A stretch of 64,000 bases of DNA from positions 51,483 through 115,482 of the forward strand of contig PKXA01000132.1 of NCBI GenBank assembly GCA_003133325.1, given 5' to 3'. Shown here in pieces: positions 41,980 through 50,857 of this stretch. Each line of letters begins with the position of its first letter. The stretch's first letter is position 1. A program made the position numbers and the translations under genes. This stretch comes from Acidimicrobiaceae bacterium (GTDB lineage Bacteria; Actinomycetota; Acidimicrobiia; Acidimicrobiales; RAAP-2). Under the pieces are notes generated by a model. That model was not told the DNA's origin and searched no databases. It saw only the letters and a program-made list of their open reading frames with translations.

Positions 41980-43236
41980 GTGACCACACCCACCCCGCCG
42001 GCCATGCCTCCCTCGGCGTCGACCGCGTCCTCGACCGGACTGTTGGCCGGCGTGGTGGTGCTCGATCTGTCCAGTGTGGGACCGGCGGCGCGCTGTACCC
42101 GGTTGCTCGCCGACTATGGGGCGACCGTGGTGAAGGTGGGGGCGGTTCCCGGCCGGGGAGCCCAACCCATCAACCCGCCGTTCTACGCCTACAGCGCCTC
42201 GCGGGGGCTGCAACGCATCGCTATCGACCTCAAGGACCCCGACGGGCGCGACGCCTTCCTCGACCTGGTGGAATCGGCCGACGTGGTGGTGGAGAGCTTC
42301 CGACCCGGGGTGATCGATCGGTTGGGCATCGGATACCACGCCCTGATGGCGGTCAACCCCGGCGTCATCCTGTGTTCGACCACCGGCTTCGGGCAGTCGG
42401 GACCCCGTTCGGACTGGGCCGGGCACGACATCAATTACCTGGCCGTCGGCGGGTATCTGGCGTCGTCGGAGCCACGGGGCGACGGTGGACCGCCGATCGC
42501 CGGGGCCACCCTGGCCGACGCCGCCGGCGGGGGCATGCACGCAGCCATGGCCATCATGGCCGCGTTGATCGGGCGGCGCGAGACAGGGGCCGGAGCCCAT
42601 CTCGACGTCTCCATCGCCGAGGGGGTGTTGTGGCTGACCTCCCTGGCGGTGGACGAGCACCTGGCCACCGGGGCCGAGGTGGGGCCGGGCCACAGCATCA
42701 TCAGCGGCCGGTATGCCTGTTACGACACCTATCAGGCCGCCGATGGGAAATGGCTGGCCGTCGGCGCCATCGAGCCGAAGTTCTACGCCAACCTGTGCCG
42801 GCGACTCGGGTGTGAGCAGTGGGTGGCACATCAACTCGATGACGGGGTGCAAGAGAAGATCCGCGCCGACTTCCGGGCGGCGATCGCCTCCAGGGCCCAG
42901 GCAACCTGGGTGGCCGAGTTGGCCGGGTTCGACACCTGCGTGTCGCCGGTCCAGACGGTGGCCGAACTGGTCGACGATGAGCAGTACCTGTCCCGGGGGG
43001 CCATGGTCGATGTGGTCATGGGCACCGAAGACGGTGCCGGCACTGACGACGGAAGTGATGCCGGCGGGCCCATGAGGTTTCGACAAGTCGGGCCGGTGCT
43101 GGCCGGGATGGTACGCCCAGATGGCCCGGTGGCGGTGCGTGATCCGGCAACCTCCGATGCTGGCGCCCTCTTGGAAGCGGCGGGCATCCCACCCGACCGG
43201 ATCGCCGAACTGCGAGCGAAGGGAGTGGTGGCATGA
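41980..43236 (+). CDS. CaiB/BaiF family III protein, alpha-methylacyl-CoA racemase-like
   Basis: The 418-residue protein has the family III CoA-transferase fold: GVVVLDLSSVGPAARCTRLLADYGA, INPPFYAYSASRGLQ, DLKDPDGRDAFLDLV and the IVESFRPGV-type segment (VVVESFRPGVIDRLGIGY). The middle resembles alpha-methylacyl-CoA racemase more than CoA transferases: GATLADAAGGGMHAAMAI with the Asp of the active site, and GRYACYDTYQAADGKWLAVGAIEPKFYANL. Racemases epimerise 2-methyl-branched acyl-CoAs so that the dehydrogenase can act, which fits the steroid side-chain setting. GTG 41980 lies 13 bases after the dehydrogenase stop; its stop overlaps the next gene. Confidence 0.85.
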   Translation: MTTPTPPAMPPSASTASSTGLLAGVVVLDLSSVGPAARCTRLLADYGATVVKVGAVPGRGAQPINPPFYAYSASRGLQRIAIDLKDPDGRDAFLDLVESADVVVESFRPGVIDRLGIGYHALMAVNPGVILCSTTGFGQSGPRSDWAGHDINYLAVGGYLASSEPRGDGGPPIAGATLADAAGGGMHAAMAIMAALIGRRETGAGAHLDVSIAEGVLWLTSLAVDEHLATGAEVGPGHSIISGRYACYDTYQAADGKWLAVGAIEPKFYANLCRRLGCEQWVAHQLDDGVQEKIRADFRAAIASRAQATWVAELAGFDTCVSPVQTVAELVDDEQYLSRGAMVDVVMGTEDGAGTDDGSDAGGPMRFRQVGPVLAGMVRPDGPVAVRDPATSDAGALLEAAGIPPDRIAELRAKGVVA

Positions 43237-43799
43237 GTGGCATAGGCGTGACCGATATCGAGGGCCTGATCGGGGTAGAGCAGTACGTCGAGGTGGGCGA
43301 GTTCCCGGTGGAGCAGGGGTATGTATGGACGACCTGCTCATCGGTCGAGAACGGCAACCCCTTGTTCTGGGACGACCAGGTGGCGAAAGAGGTGACCGGC
43401 GGGCCCATCGCCCCGCCTTCCATGGTGTCGGTGTGGTTCAGGCCTCACCACTGGGCACCCGGGCGCACCCGGGCCGCCCTTCCGCTGCAGATCCATTTTG
43501 ATCTCAAGGAAGGGCTGGGTCTCCCCGAGGCGGTGATGAGCGACAACACCATGATCTTCCACGAGCCGGTGAGGCCAGGGGACATCCTCCGCACCAGCCA
43601 GATCCTCCGGTCGGTCAGCGCCGAGAAGACCACCCGGCTCGGGACCGGGCGCTTCTGGGTGATCGACGTCGAGTACCAGAACCAACGCGGCGAGCTGGTG
43701 GCGGTCGAAAGCTATACGGGCTTCGGCTACGGCCGGGCCGGTTCGGACGCGGCCGGCGCCGCCCCGACCGCGGGCCAGAAGACGGGAGCCGGACAGTGA
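43233..43799 (+). CDS. MaoC-like hotdog hydratase subunit (N-terminal type)
   Basis: The 188-residue protein is a FAS1/MaoC-N-like hotdog fold: NPLFWDDQVAKEVTGGPIAPPSMVSVWF, then FHEPVRPGDILRTSQ and a central strand TTRLGTGRFWVIDVEYQNQRGELVA. It lacks the usual D-x-N-x-IH hydratase motif, as in the non-catalytic half of ChsH1-ChsH2-type heteromeric hydratases. A Gly/Ala-rich tail (about 165-188) ends the protein. Overlaps of four bases on both sides show tight coupling with the racemase-like gene and with the second MaoC gene. A heteromeric enoyl-CoA hydratase is inferred. Confidence 0.85.
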   Translation: MSGIGVTDIEGLIGVEQYVEVGEFPVEQGYVWTTCSSVENGNPLFWDDQVAKEVTGGPIAPPSMVSVWFRPHHWAPGRTRAALPLQIHFDLKEGLGLPEAVMSDNTMIFHEPVRPGDILRTSQILRSVSAEKTTRLGTGRFWVIDVEYQNQRGELVAVESYTGFGYGRAGSDAAGAAPTAGQKTGAGQ

Positions 43800-44284
43800 C
43801 CACGAAGACAACGCCGACCCGGTTGCTCGGGGACGTACACGTGGGCGACACCCTTCCCGAGCTCGCCTATCCGGTCACCGCCACCACCGTGGTGCTGGGC
43901 GCATTGGCGGCTCGGGACTGGCGACCGATGCACCACGACAAGGACTTCGCCGTCAACCGGAACGGCACCCAGGACATTTTTCTCAACACCCCCAACCAGG
44001 CGGCGTGGTTCGAGCGGTTCATCACGGACTGGACAGGTCCGTACGGTCGCCTGCAGCGCATGACGTTCCGCATGCTCGGCTCGGTCTTCCCCGGGGACAC
44101 CATGGTGTTCCGGGGCACAGTGACCGATACCGGAGTCGACCCGGCGGGATGCGGGTGGGTGGCCATCGACATTTCATTGTCGGTGGGCGACGACGCCAAG
44201 ACAACCTGTAAGGCGCGGGTCGCTCTCCCGGCCTCAGGCCAGGACAACCCGTGGCAGCGCAAGGGCGACCAGTGGCAACCATGA
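43796..44284 (+). CDS. MaoC-like hotdog hydratase subunit (catalytic type)
   Basis: The 162-residue protein has the MaoC fold with LGALAARDWRPMHHDKDFA, in which the Asp and His correspond to the hydratase dyad (D-x4-H spacing), followed by a GDTMVFRGTVTD strand and a C-terminal VGDDAKTTCKARVALP strand. By analogy with ChsH1 of mycobacteria it would be the active half of a heteromer with the preceding gene product. GTG 43796 overlaps the previous stop. The second acyl-CoA dehydrogenase starts 46 bases after its stop. Confidence 0.86.
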   Translation: MTTKTTPTRLLGDVHVGDTLPELAYPVTATTVVLGALAARDWRPMHHDKDFAVNRNGTQDIFLNTPNQAAWFERFITDWTGPYGRLQRMTFRMLGSVFPGDTMVFRGTVTDTGVDPAGCGWVAIDISLSVGDDAKTTCKARVALPASGQDNPWQRKGDQWQP

Positions 44285-44330
44285 GGCTCACCGCACCCGA
44301 ACGCATCACACCAGTAGAGGAGAACTGACC

Positions 44331-45467
44331 ATGTTGGACCTCAAATTCAGCGCCGAACAAGAGATGTTGCGCGAGACGGTACGGGGCGTGTGCGCCTCCA
44401 CCAGCCCTCTCAGTGTTGTCCGCCAGTTCGAAGACGACCCCATCGGGTATTCGCCCGACCTGTGGAAGCAACTGGCCCACCTCGACCTCATCGGACTGCA
44501 GCTCCCCGACGAGTACGGCGGGTCGGGCATGACCGCCCTCGAAGGCGTGGTGGTCTACGAGGAGTTCGGTCGGTCGCTGGCGCCTTCTCCCCACTTCGTG
44601 AGCTCGGTGCTGAGTGGGGGAGCCCTGGCCCGCTCGGGAAGCGACGAGATGAAGAGTGAGTGGCTCCCGAAGATGGTGAGTGGTGAGGCGATCCTGACCC
44701 CGGCATGGCTCGAGCCCGAGAACGGCTTCGGACCCAACGGGATCCAGCTCCGGGCCGTCCCCGATGGCGACGGGTTCCTCCTGACCGGGGTGAAGCGCCA
44801 CGTCGGGTTCGCGCGCGCTGCCAGTCGCCTGGTGGTATTGGCCCGTACCGGTGACGGTCGTGACGACGTCGACCTCTTCCTGGTCGATCCCGACGCCGAG
44901 GGGGTGACACTCACCCAACACATGACCATCGCCTCTGATGCCCAATACCGTGTCGATCTCGACCGGGTGCGGGTGACCGCCGCCGATCGCATCGGAGCTC
45001 CCGGGACCGGTTGGGCAACTTGGGAGGCGGTGATGCACGACGGCATCATCCTGGCCGCTGCCCAGGCGGTGGGTGGATCCCAGTACGCCATGGATATCAC
45101 CGTGCAGTACGCCAAGGACCGCCATCAGTTCGACAAGCCCCTCGGGGCATTTCAGGCTCTGGCCCACTACTTGGCCGATGGCACTACTGCCGTCGACGGA
45201 GCCGAAGTGCTCGTGCACGAGGCGGCATGGGCCGCCTCGGTGAATCGGGATATCTCCAAGTTGGCCCCGATGGCCAAGCTCTTCGCCTGCAACACCTACC
45301 GCCAGGTGACTGCCACCGCCCAGCAGATCTTCGGGGGGATCGGCTTCACCCTCGAGTTCGACATCCAGCTGTACTTCCGCCGGGCCAAGCAACTCCAGAT
45401 CTCCTGGTGGGATACCCGTTACCTGGAGGAACTGGTTGCCGCCGCCGTCCTCGATGCCCCCCGATAA
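44331..45467 (+). CDS. Acyl-CoA dehydrogenase (FadE29-type partner)
   Basis: The 378-residue protein shows the acyl-CoA dehydrogenase fold: DLKFSAEQEMLRETVRGV, LQLPDEYGGSGMTALEGVVVYEEFGRSL, a middle domain, and a C-terminal domain with YAKDRHQFDKPLGAFQALAHYLAD and QQIFGGIGFTLEFDIQLYFRRAKQ. The FAD-contacting EPNAGSD motif is degenerate (WLEPENGFGPNGIQL). GAGGAGA precedes ATG 44331 by seven bases. Paired with the dehydrogenase at 40785, it may be one half of an alpha2beta2 enzyme for steroid or branched acyl-CoA thioesters, as in the igr locus; this is inferred from context. Confidence 0.92.
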   Translation: MLDLKFSAEQEMLRETVRGVCASTSPLSVVRQFEDDPIGYSPDLWKQLAHLDLIGLQLPDEYGGSGMTALEGVVVYEEFGRSLAPSPHFVSSVLSGGALARSGSDEMKSEWLPKMVSGEAILTPAWLEPENGFGPNGIQLRAVPDGDGFLLTGVKRHVGFARAASRLVVLARTGDGRDDVDLFLVDPDAEGVTLTQHMTIASDAQYRVDLDRVRVTAADRIGAPGTGWATWEAVMHDGIILAAAQAVGGSQYAMDITVQYAKDRHQFDKPLGAFQALAHYLADGTTAVDGAEVLVHEAAWAASVNRDISKLAPMAKLFACNTYRQVTATAQQIFGGIGFTLEFDIQLYFRRAKQLQISWWDTRYLEELVAAAVLDAPR

Positions 45468-45475
45468 GCGGTCGA

Positions 45476-46447
45476 TCAGGCCAGGGCCGGCGCCACCCGA
45501 TCGACGAACAGCTCCAACGACGCCCACCCGAGGTCGGGGTCGAGCCCGGCCACCAGGGGCTTTACCGTGAGGGCGGCCAGCGGGTCGAGGGTGGCCGCCA
45601 GGGCCAGGCACTCCTCGGGGGTAACCACCGCGTAGAGCCCTGACTCCTTCAGCTGGCTCACGTCTTTTGCCGGCCGGAACGGGTTGGCCCCGGGCACGCC
45701 GGCGGCCCACGCCGCGTATGCATTTGCCTCGTGGAGGACGTGGGGGGCGAGTTGGGCCCACGACCGGTCAGGGTCCTCGGTGACGAAGACCCACATCGGC
45801 CCACCGGGCCACAAGAGGATCCCGTCGCCCTTGCCCAACCTCCGGCATTCGGTGCGGTACGTGTCGGCTTGGGCCGGGTCGGCCACCGCCGGCAGAAAGG
45901 CGTCGCCCAGCCGGGCCGCCCGTTTGGGGGCGCTCCCACCCACGATGATGAATGGACGGGGTCGTTGGGACGGCGGTGGTGTGATGGTGATGATCCGCCC
46001 ACCGACCCGACACGGTTGGCCGGACAACAACTGCACGAAGGTGGCGAGCTTCTCCTCGAAGAGGGCGCCCCGCCCGTCGAAGGGAACTCCGAACATGGCG
46101 AACTCATCGGGGACGTACCCGGGAACGACCGTCAACTCCAGTCGACCGTTGCTGATCACATCGAGCACGGCGGCATCCTCAGCGGTGGCAACCGGGTCGC
46201 GCAGGGTCAGGATGAGCGCCGAAATCATGATCCGCAGATGCTCGGTGCGGGCCGCGATGGCGGCCCCGAACACAAAGGGCGAAGGCAGATAGCCATCCTC
46301 GGAGCCATGGTGCTCGGAGAGCACCACTCGAGGACATCCCCGGGTGTCGGCCCATGCCGTCATGGCCAGAGCCTCGCGATAGAGCGCCGGTCGGGGAGTC
46401 CCGAACGCCGGCCCTCTCAGATCGTGGTGGAGGGCCCAACCCGGCAT
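45476..46447 (-). CDS. LLM-class flavin-dependent oxidoreductase
   Basis: The 323-residue protein is a bacterial-luciferase-like TIM barrel: WADTRGCPRVVLSEHHGSEDGYLPSPFVFGAAIAART-type opening (read in parts), GRLELTVVPGYVPDEFAMFGVP and PRPFIIVGGSAPKRAARLGDAF. Such enzymes use FMN or coenzyme F420; the sequence does not decide which. ATG 46447 starts the conserved part (MPGWALHHDLRG); 26 extra upstream residues to 46525 overlap the divergent exonuclease promoter region. It is convergent with the acyl-CoA dehydrogenase, stops 8 bases apart. Substrate unknown. Confidence 0.87.
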   Translation of the reverse strand: MPGWALHHDLRGPAFGTPRPALYREALAMTAWADTRGCPRVVLSEHHGSEDGYLPSPFVFGAAIAARTEHLRIMISALILTLRDPVATAEDAAVLDVISNGRLELTVVPGYVPDEFAMFGVPFDGRGALFEEKLATFVQLLSGQPCRVGGRIITITPPPSQRPRPFIIVGGSAPKRAARLGDAFLPAVADPAQADTYRTECRRLGKGDGILLWPGGPMWVFVTEDPDRSWAQLAPHVLHEANAYAAWAAGVPGANPFRPAKDVSQLKESGLYAVVTPEECLALAATLDPLAALTVKPLVAGLDPDLGWASLELFVDRVAPALA

Positions 46448-46542
46448 GCCTGAACCCCCTGTGACGAGTGGCGGACCCAACCCCGATCCGGTATGCGACG
46501 AGCGTACGCCCACCGTCGCACCCACGATCTACGGTGGTGGCG

Positions 46543-47256
46543 ATGAAGGACGAGGATGCCTTGCGGTCGGGGTTTGGGGTCATCGATGTGGAGACCACCG
46601 GGTTCTCGGCATCGCGTGATCGGATCGTCGAAGTGGCGGTGGTGGTGATCGATCCGGCCGGAGTCGAGCTCGAAGCGTTCTGCACGGTGGTCGACCCGGG
46701 ATGTGACCCGGGTCCCACCCATGTCCACGGGATTACCGCTGCCATGGTCCTGGGCGCGCCGACATTCGGCCACATTCACCCCTACCTCGCCGATCTGCTG
46801 TCGGGGCGGGTGATCGTGGGTCACAACGTGGGTCGGTTCGATCTGGGGTTCATCCGGGCCGAGTGCCACCGGCACGGTGGAGACGAGCTGGTGGTCGGGG
46901 ATGTGCCTCTTGTCGACACCATGACGGTGGCCCGGGACCGGCTGGATCTCTACGGCCGGGCCAGGTTGGTGGAGTGCTGTGACTACTTCGGCCTCAGCTG
47001 GGACGATCACCACAGCGCCTTGGGAGACGCCCGGGTCACTGCTGCGTTGTTCATCGCAATGAAGAACAGGTTGGGTGACGACATGCTGGGGATCACCGAG
47101 CTGTTGGCCCGGGCGCAAGACGTCCGATGGCCGGGGGCGGCGAGCGTCCGCCCCACCATCCGGGGTCGTCAGGGTCCGGACCTGGGCGAGGTTCCGGTGT
47201 TGTCGCCGACTCCGGTGTTGTCGCCGACACTGTCCACTGGCCGCAATCCTCGGTGA
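46543..47256 (+). CDS. DnaQ-like 3'-5' exonuclease
   Basis: The 237-residue protein has the DEDDh exonuclease motifs: Exo I FGVIDVETTG, Exo II GHNVGRFDLGFI and Exo III HHSALGDARVTAALF. The motifs match the polymerase III epsilon-type proofreading family, though in actinobacteria such free-standing proteins may serve repair. ATG 46543 is the first start before Exo I; an upstream in-frame extension is unconserved. The last ~15 residues contain a duplicated LSPTPVLSPT caused by an 18-bp tandem repeat, and the gene's final 88 bases overlap the convergent DMT permease gene. Confidence 0.9.
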   Translation: MKDEDALRSGFGVIDVETTGFSASRDRIVEVAVVVIDPAGVELEAFCTVVDPGCDPGPTHVHGITAAMVLGAPTFGHIHPYLADLLSGRVIVGHNVGRFDLGFIRAECHRHGGDELVVGDVPLVDTMTVARDRLDLYGRARLVECCDYFGLSWDDHHSALGDARVTAALFIAMKNRLGDDMLGITELLARAQDVRWPGAASVRPTIRGRQGPDLGEVPVLSPTPVLSPTLSTGRNPR

Positions 47257-48137
47257 CGGGCGTTCGCCAATAGCTCCCCGGGAACATCTCCATGGGGGAT
47301 CCCGACCACCAACGAGGTCTGGGCCAGCACCACCACCCCGGTGATCAGGACGGCCAGTGCCACGCACTCCAGCACCGTCCACCGAGCGCCGCCGCGGAGC
47401 CGGTCCCCGAACATGGTGATCCCGATGATGATGCTGACCAGGGGGTTCACGGTGACCAAGGTCGTACGGGACGCGGTGATCGGCCCGGCGTGGAGAGCGT
47501 TCTGAAGCAGAAAGACGGTACTGAGACCGGTGACCGCCACCAGGTAGGGCTGGGCGTGGGTGAACACATGGCCCCATCCGTGGGTGATGTACGTGGTGGT
47601 TGCCTTGGTCAACGCCGCGCCGTAGGCCGCGGTGATGGCAGTGGCGGTGCCGAAGGCGGCAGCCCGCCACCAGCGGGGGCCCCGCATGCCGGCCAAGATG
47701 AACCCGGCGACGGCCACGAGCAGAATGGAGGAGGCCACGACCCATTGGCGATTGTCGGGGATGAGGGCGCCACCCCTGGGCTCAGCGGCCAGAAAGAAGC
47801 CCCCGAGGCCGGCCACGATGGCGATGGAGCCGGCCCATTCCCGCCAGCCCAGTCGATAGCGGAACCAGACGGCGAGGATGAGCATCAAGAACAACAGTTC
47901 GGTGGTGAGTACGGGTTGGACCACACTGAGTTGACCCAAGCGCAACGCGGTGGCCTGAAGGGCGAACTCCACCAACATCAGAGCGAAGCCGACCAACCAG
48001 ATCCGGCGCCGGACGGCGTGGGCGATCAGGCTCAGCCGCAGAGCCGCAGAGGACGGTGCCGACTCCACGCCGATCCTCTGCAACACCGAGGTGAGGGCGT
48101 TGACGAAGGCGGCGATGACGGCCAGAAGGTAGGACAC
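47169..48137 (-). CDS. DMT-superfamily (EamA-like) permease
   Basis: The 322-residue protein has about nine to ten hydrophobic segments between residues 1 and 285, beginning SYLLAVIAAFVNALTSVLQRIGVES, with LRLGQLSVVQPVLTTELLFLML in the first half and the related AGPITASRTTLVTVNPLVSII in the second, the internal duplication typical of drug/metabolite transporters. The C-terminal ~35 residues include the duplicated VGDNTG encoded by the 18-bp repeat that it shares antisense with the exonuclease gene. Substrate unknown. Confidence 0.87.
   Translation of the reverse strand: MSYLLAVIAAFVNALTSVLQRIGVESAPSSAALRLSLIAHAVRRRIWLVGFALMLVEFALQATALRLGQLSVVQPVLTTELLFLMLILAVWFRYRLGWREWAGSIAIVAGLGGFFLAAEPRGGALIPDNRQWVVASSILLVAVAGFILAGMRGPRWWRAAAFGTATAITAAYGAALTKATTTYITHGWGHVFTHAQPYLVAVTGLSTVFLLQNALHAGPITASRTTLVTVNPLVSIIIGITMFGDRLRGGARWTVLECVALAVLITGVVVLAQTSLVVGIPHGDVPGELLANARHRGLRPVDSVGDNTGVGDNTGTSPRSGP
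47193..47228. repeat. 18-bp tandem duplication read in two genes
   Basis: TCCGGTGTTGTCGCCGAC occurs at 47193-47210 and again at 47211-47228. It lies in the 88-bp overlap of two convergent genes and adds six residues to each product: LSPTPV in the exonuclease and VGDNTG in the permease. Confidence 0.9.
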
Positions 48138-48350
48138 GGGACTAGTTGTAGCCCGTCGCCGGCTACGGTGCCGCCCACGTCGCCCCGATCTGGTTGGCTG
48201 CCACTGACCGTCGTCACCGGGTGAATGCTCTACGCGTTGCTCAGATTCGAAGAACCTGATGACCGAGGAACCGTGGACCGCATTGGTGTCCTGTCATGGG
48301 CCAGTGCTTCTGGCGGCCGGAAGACCCTGTCGGATCGGTTGATCGGTAAC

Positions 48351-49583
48351 ATGACCGCCATGGCCGACATCACCGTGACCGCTGCACCCACCGCACCGTC
48401 GTCAGCTGAGGTTCCCGATCTGTTGGACCCCGGGTTCTACGTCGACATCGATGCCATGCACAATGCACTGCGTCCACTCCGCCATGACCATCCGGTGGTG
48501 TGGGATGAGAAGAACAGTCTGTGGGCCGTGCTCCGTCACGCCGACGTGGTCGATGTGGAACGGAGAGACGAAGTCTTTGTCAGCGGCCAGGGGTACCGCT
48601 CGTTCCACGCGCCGGGTGAGGACAACATGATTGCGCTCGATGAGCCCCGGCACAGCGAGCAACGGAAGCTCATCTCGCGACGGTTTACGCCGAAAGCTGT
48701 GCGCAGCCTCGAGCCGAAGCTGGCCGGCATCATGGACGAGCTCATCGACGCGTGGATCGACCAAGGCGAAGTGGAGATCGTGTCCGAGCTGGCCGCTCCG
48801 TTGCCGGCCCGGCTCACCGCCCACCTCCTCGGGCTCTCCGAGGACCACTGGCCGGACATCACGTCGTGGTCGGAAAGGCTGATGCGCTACGACAAGGCAG
48901 CCAATGATCCAGAGGCCGCACAAGGGTTCTTCGAAGCCATCGGCGAGTTCGCGGTGGTGCTGGCCGACGTGGCCTCGGCCCGACGGGCGGAGCCGGCCGA
49001 CGATTTGATCTCGGTGTGGACCCACGCGGAGATCGGCGGATGTCCGATGGGCGACGGCACCATCATGAACGAGACGGGGTTGATGATCTCCGGAGGGGCG
49101 GAGACCACCCGCACCGTGATCACCAGGTCGTTGGCCGAATTCTGTGACCACCCCGACCAGTGGGAGGCCCTGGCCGACGACCCGTCCCTCATCCCCGGCG
49201 CGGTGGAGGAGATGGTCAGGTGGGTGACCCCGTTGAACAACTTCTTCCGCACGGCAGTGGAGCCGGCCGCAATCGGTGGGGTGGGGGTGGAAGCGGGGGA
49301 CCGGGTGATCCTCCTCTATCCGTCGGCCAACCGTGACGAGATTGTGTTCGACGATCCCTATGCATTCGATATCCGTCGGACCCACAACCCCCATGTGTCG
49401 TTCGGGTTCGGTACCCACTTCTGCCTGGGCGCCCCGCTGGCCCGGTTCGAGCTGCGCATGTTGATGGAGCGATTGACCCGACGGATCACCAACCTGTCTG
49501 TGATCGAGGCTCCCGATATCGAAGCGAACATCTTTGCGGGCGCTGTCCGCTCGTTCCGCCTGGGTTTTGACCGCCGGGGTTGA
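48351..49583 (+). CDS. Cytochrome P450
   Basis: The 410-residue protein has the I-helix GGAETTR, the ExxR helix (EEMVR region), and heme-binding loop FGFGTHFCLGAPLAR with the thiolate Cys. The B-C and meander segments (NFFRTAVEPAAIGG, LYPSANRDEIVFDDP, FDIRRTHNPHVSF) resemble the CYP125/CYP124/CYP142 steroid-26-hydroxylase group of actinobacteria. ATG 48351 is used; ATG 48360 is equally plausible, and upstream in-frame residues look unconserved. It lies two genes beyond the acyl-CoA unit. Oxidation of a sterol or branched-chain terminal methyl would supply that unit's substrate, which is inference. Confidence 0.93.
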   Translation: MTAMADITVTAAPTAPSSAEVPDLLDPGFYVDIDAMHNALRPLRHDHPVVWDEKNSLWAVLRHADVVDVERRDEVFVSGQGYRSFHAPGEDNMIALDEPRHSEQRKLISRRFTPKAVRSLEPKLAGIMDELIDAWIDQGEVEIVSELAAPLPARLTAHLLGLSEDHWPDITSWSERLMRYDKAANDPEAAQGFFEAIGEFAVVLADVASARRAEPADDLISVWTHAEIGGCPMGDGTIMNETGLMISGGAETTRTVITRSLAEFCDHPDQWEALADDPSLIPGAVEEMVRWVTPLNNFFRTAVEPAAIGGVGVEAGDRVILLYPSANRDEIVFDDPYAFDIRRTHNPHVSFGFGTHFCLGAPLARFELRMLMERLTRRITNLSVIEAPDIEANIFAGAVRSFRLGFDRRG

Positions 49584-49607
49584 CCGCCTGGGTCTTGACC
49601 GGCGGAT

Positions 49608-50192
49608 CTACCCGACGATGTCGCCGTCGTCCTCGGTGTCGGGTCCACGTGACGCACCCCCGTCGTCGGGCATGTGCAGACCCAGTGAGTAGCCATCGAG
49701 AAAGGTATCGGCTTCACGTCTCCGCGGATACCGATTCTCGAGTTCCTTGAAGCGGGGGCTGTGATTCGGCTCGATGAGGTGGGCCAACTCGTGGGCGATG
49801 ACCGCGTCGAGTACCCAACTGGGGGCGACCCGTAACCGCTCGGAAATCCGGATCTCCCGGGTGAGCAGCGTGCACGATCCCCATCGTTTGTTCTGGGTGG
49901 TCGACCACCGGATCGAAGTGGGTCGGATGCCGTCGAGGTACCTATCACCCAGCACCGCGGCACGCTCTTCGAGATGCGCATCGGAAGCATGAAGGTAGGG
50001 ACGGTGCCGATGCAGCCGGCGGGACAGGTGGTCGACCATCTCATCCCTGTCGACCCCGCGTAGATGGGGAGGGACCACCACGATGATGCGATCGCCCTCC
50101 CAGTGGGCACCGGCAGTCTTCTTCCGTCGACTGCTGACCCGAATTTCGACATCGGGCCGGAACAGATCAGGTGGTTCGATGGTGTAGGTCAT
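49608..50192 (-). CDS. YgjP/M48-type metallopeptidase
   Basis: The 194-residue protein carries the zinc motif HELAHLIEPNHSPRF (HExxH plus downstream residues), preceded by RWSTTQNKRWGSCT and RISERLRVAPSWVLDAVI, the signature of the DUF45/YgjP-like SprT-related peptidases. ATG 50192 was chosen over TTG 50222. The last ~25 residues are acidic and disordered (GASRGPDTEDDGDIVG). It is convergent with the P450 gene, stops 24 bases apart, and divergent from the next gene. Biological substrate is unknown. Confidence 0.85.
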   Translation of the reverse strand: MTYTIEPPDLFRPDVEIRVSSRRKKTAGAHWEGDRIIVVVPPHLRGVDRDEMVDHLSRRLHRHRPYLHASDAHLEERAAVLGDRYLDGIRPTSIRWSTTQNKRWGSCTLLTREIRISERLRVAPSWVLDAVIAHELAHLIEPNHSPRFKELENRYPRRREADTFLDGYSLGLHMPDDGGASRGPDTEDDGDIVG

Positions 50193-50326
50193 GGAGGCGA
50201 AGTTACGGCGGAGGTGTGACAACGGGGATATGGGACGAGATCTTAGGAAGGCCAGCCACCGAAGGGGTGGATCACCAGGGGAACCGGCGAACGGGACTCC
50301 GCAGATGTGGGCGGTACGCTGGGGCA

Positions 50327-50857
50327 GTGCAACGCTATTTCACGCCCCGCTGCATCGGGATGCACGTGACCCTCCTCCTCGTGATTCCGACGTTTGCCTG
50401 GCTGACCTGGTGGCAGTTCGAGAGGGCGTATCACGGGAACACGTTGAGCTGGGCCTATACCTTTGAATGGCCGTTGTTCGGCGGGTACGCCATCTACGTA
50501 TGGTGGCAACTGATTCATGACGACCCCACCGTATTCGCCCATGGCCGTACGGGTGAGCGGTTCGGAGCAGACGGTGAGCCGTTGGGCCCCCAGGAAGAAC
50601 CGGGTTGGGCCCTCGGAGGGGGTCGGCGGGCCAAGCGCCAGGCTTCCCGGGTTGAACCGGGATCGGTCACCGGTTCCGGACCCCTCGCCGGTACCGATAC
50701 GTTGATTGACTCCACCGTGACCCCTCTGGTGGCAACGAAGGTCGCCGCACCGGAGATTGCCGAAGACGATGGCCGTGAGGCAGAAGACCCCGAGCTGGCC
50801 GAGTACAACCGGTACCTTGCCGACCTCAGCGCCAGTTCTGACAGGAAGCGATGGTAA
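50327..50857 (+). CDS. Two-helix membrane protein, actinobacterial conserved type
   Basis: From GTG 50327 the 176-residue protein starts VQRYFTPRCIGMHVTLLLVIPTFAWLTW, a form common in actinobacterial proteins encoded beside DUF3817 genes (YF.PRW...WQ..R, GNTLSWAYTFEWPLFGGYAIYVWWQ). Two membrane helices are followed by a long, disordered, charged tail (about 75-176). The N-terminal style recalls SURF1, but the rest of that protein is absent. ATG of the DUF3817 gene (50851) overlaps its stop by seven bases. The pair probably acts together in the membrane; role unknown. Confidence 0.75.
   Translation: MQRYFTPRCIGMHVTLLLVIPTFAWLTWWQFERAYHGNTLSWAYTFEWPLFGGYAIYVWWQLIHDDPTVFAHGRTGERFGADGEPLGPQEEPGWALGGGRRAKRQASRVEPGSVTGSGPLAGTDTLIDSTVTPLVATKVAAPEIAEDDGREAEDPELAEYNRYLADLSASSDRKRW

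Noticed and set aside
41926..43341. Long open frame (471 codons) antisense to the racemase-like gene.
   Set aside because: GC-rich codon structure opens the opposite strand; the translation is Pro/Gly/His/Arg-rich with no family resemblance, while the plus strand is clearly coding.
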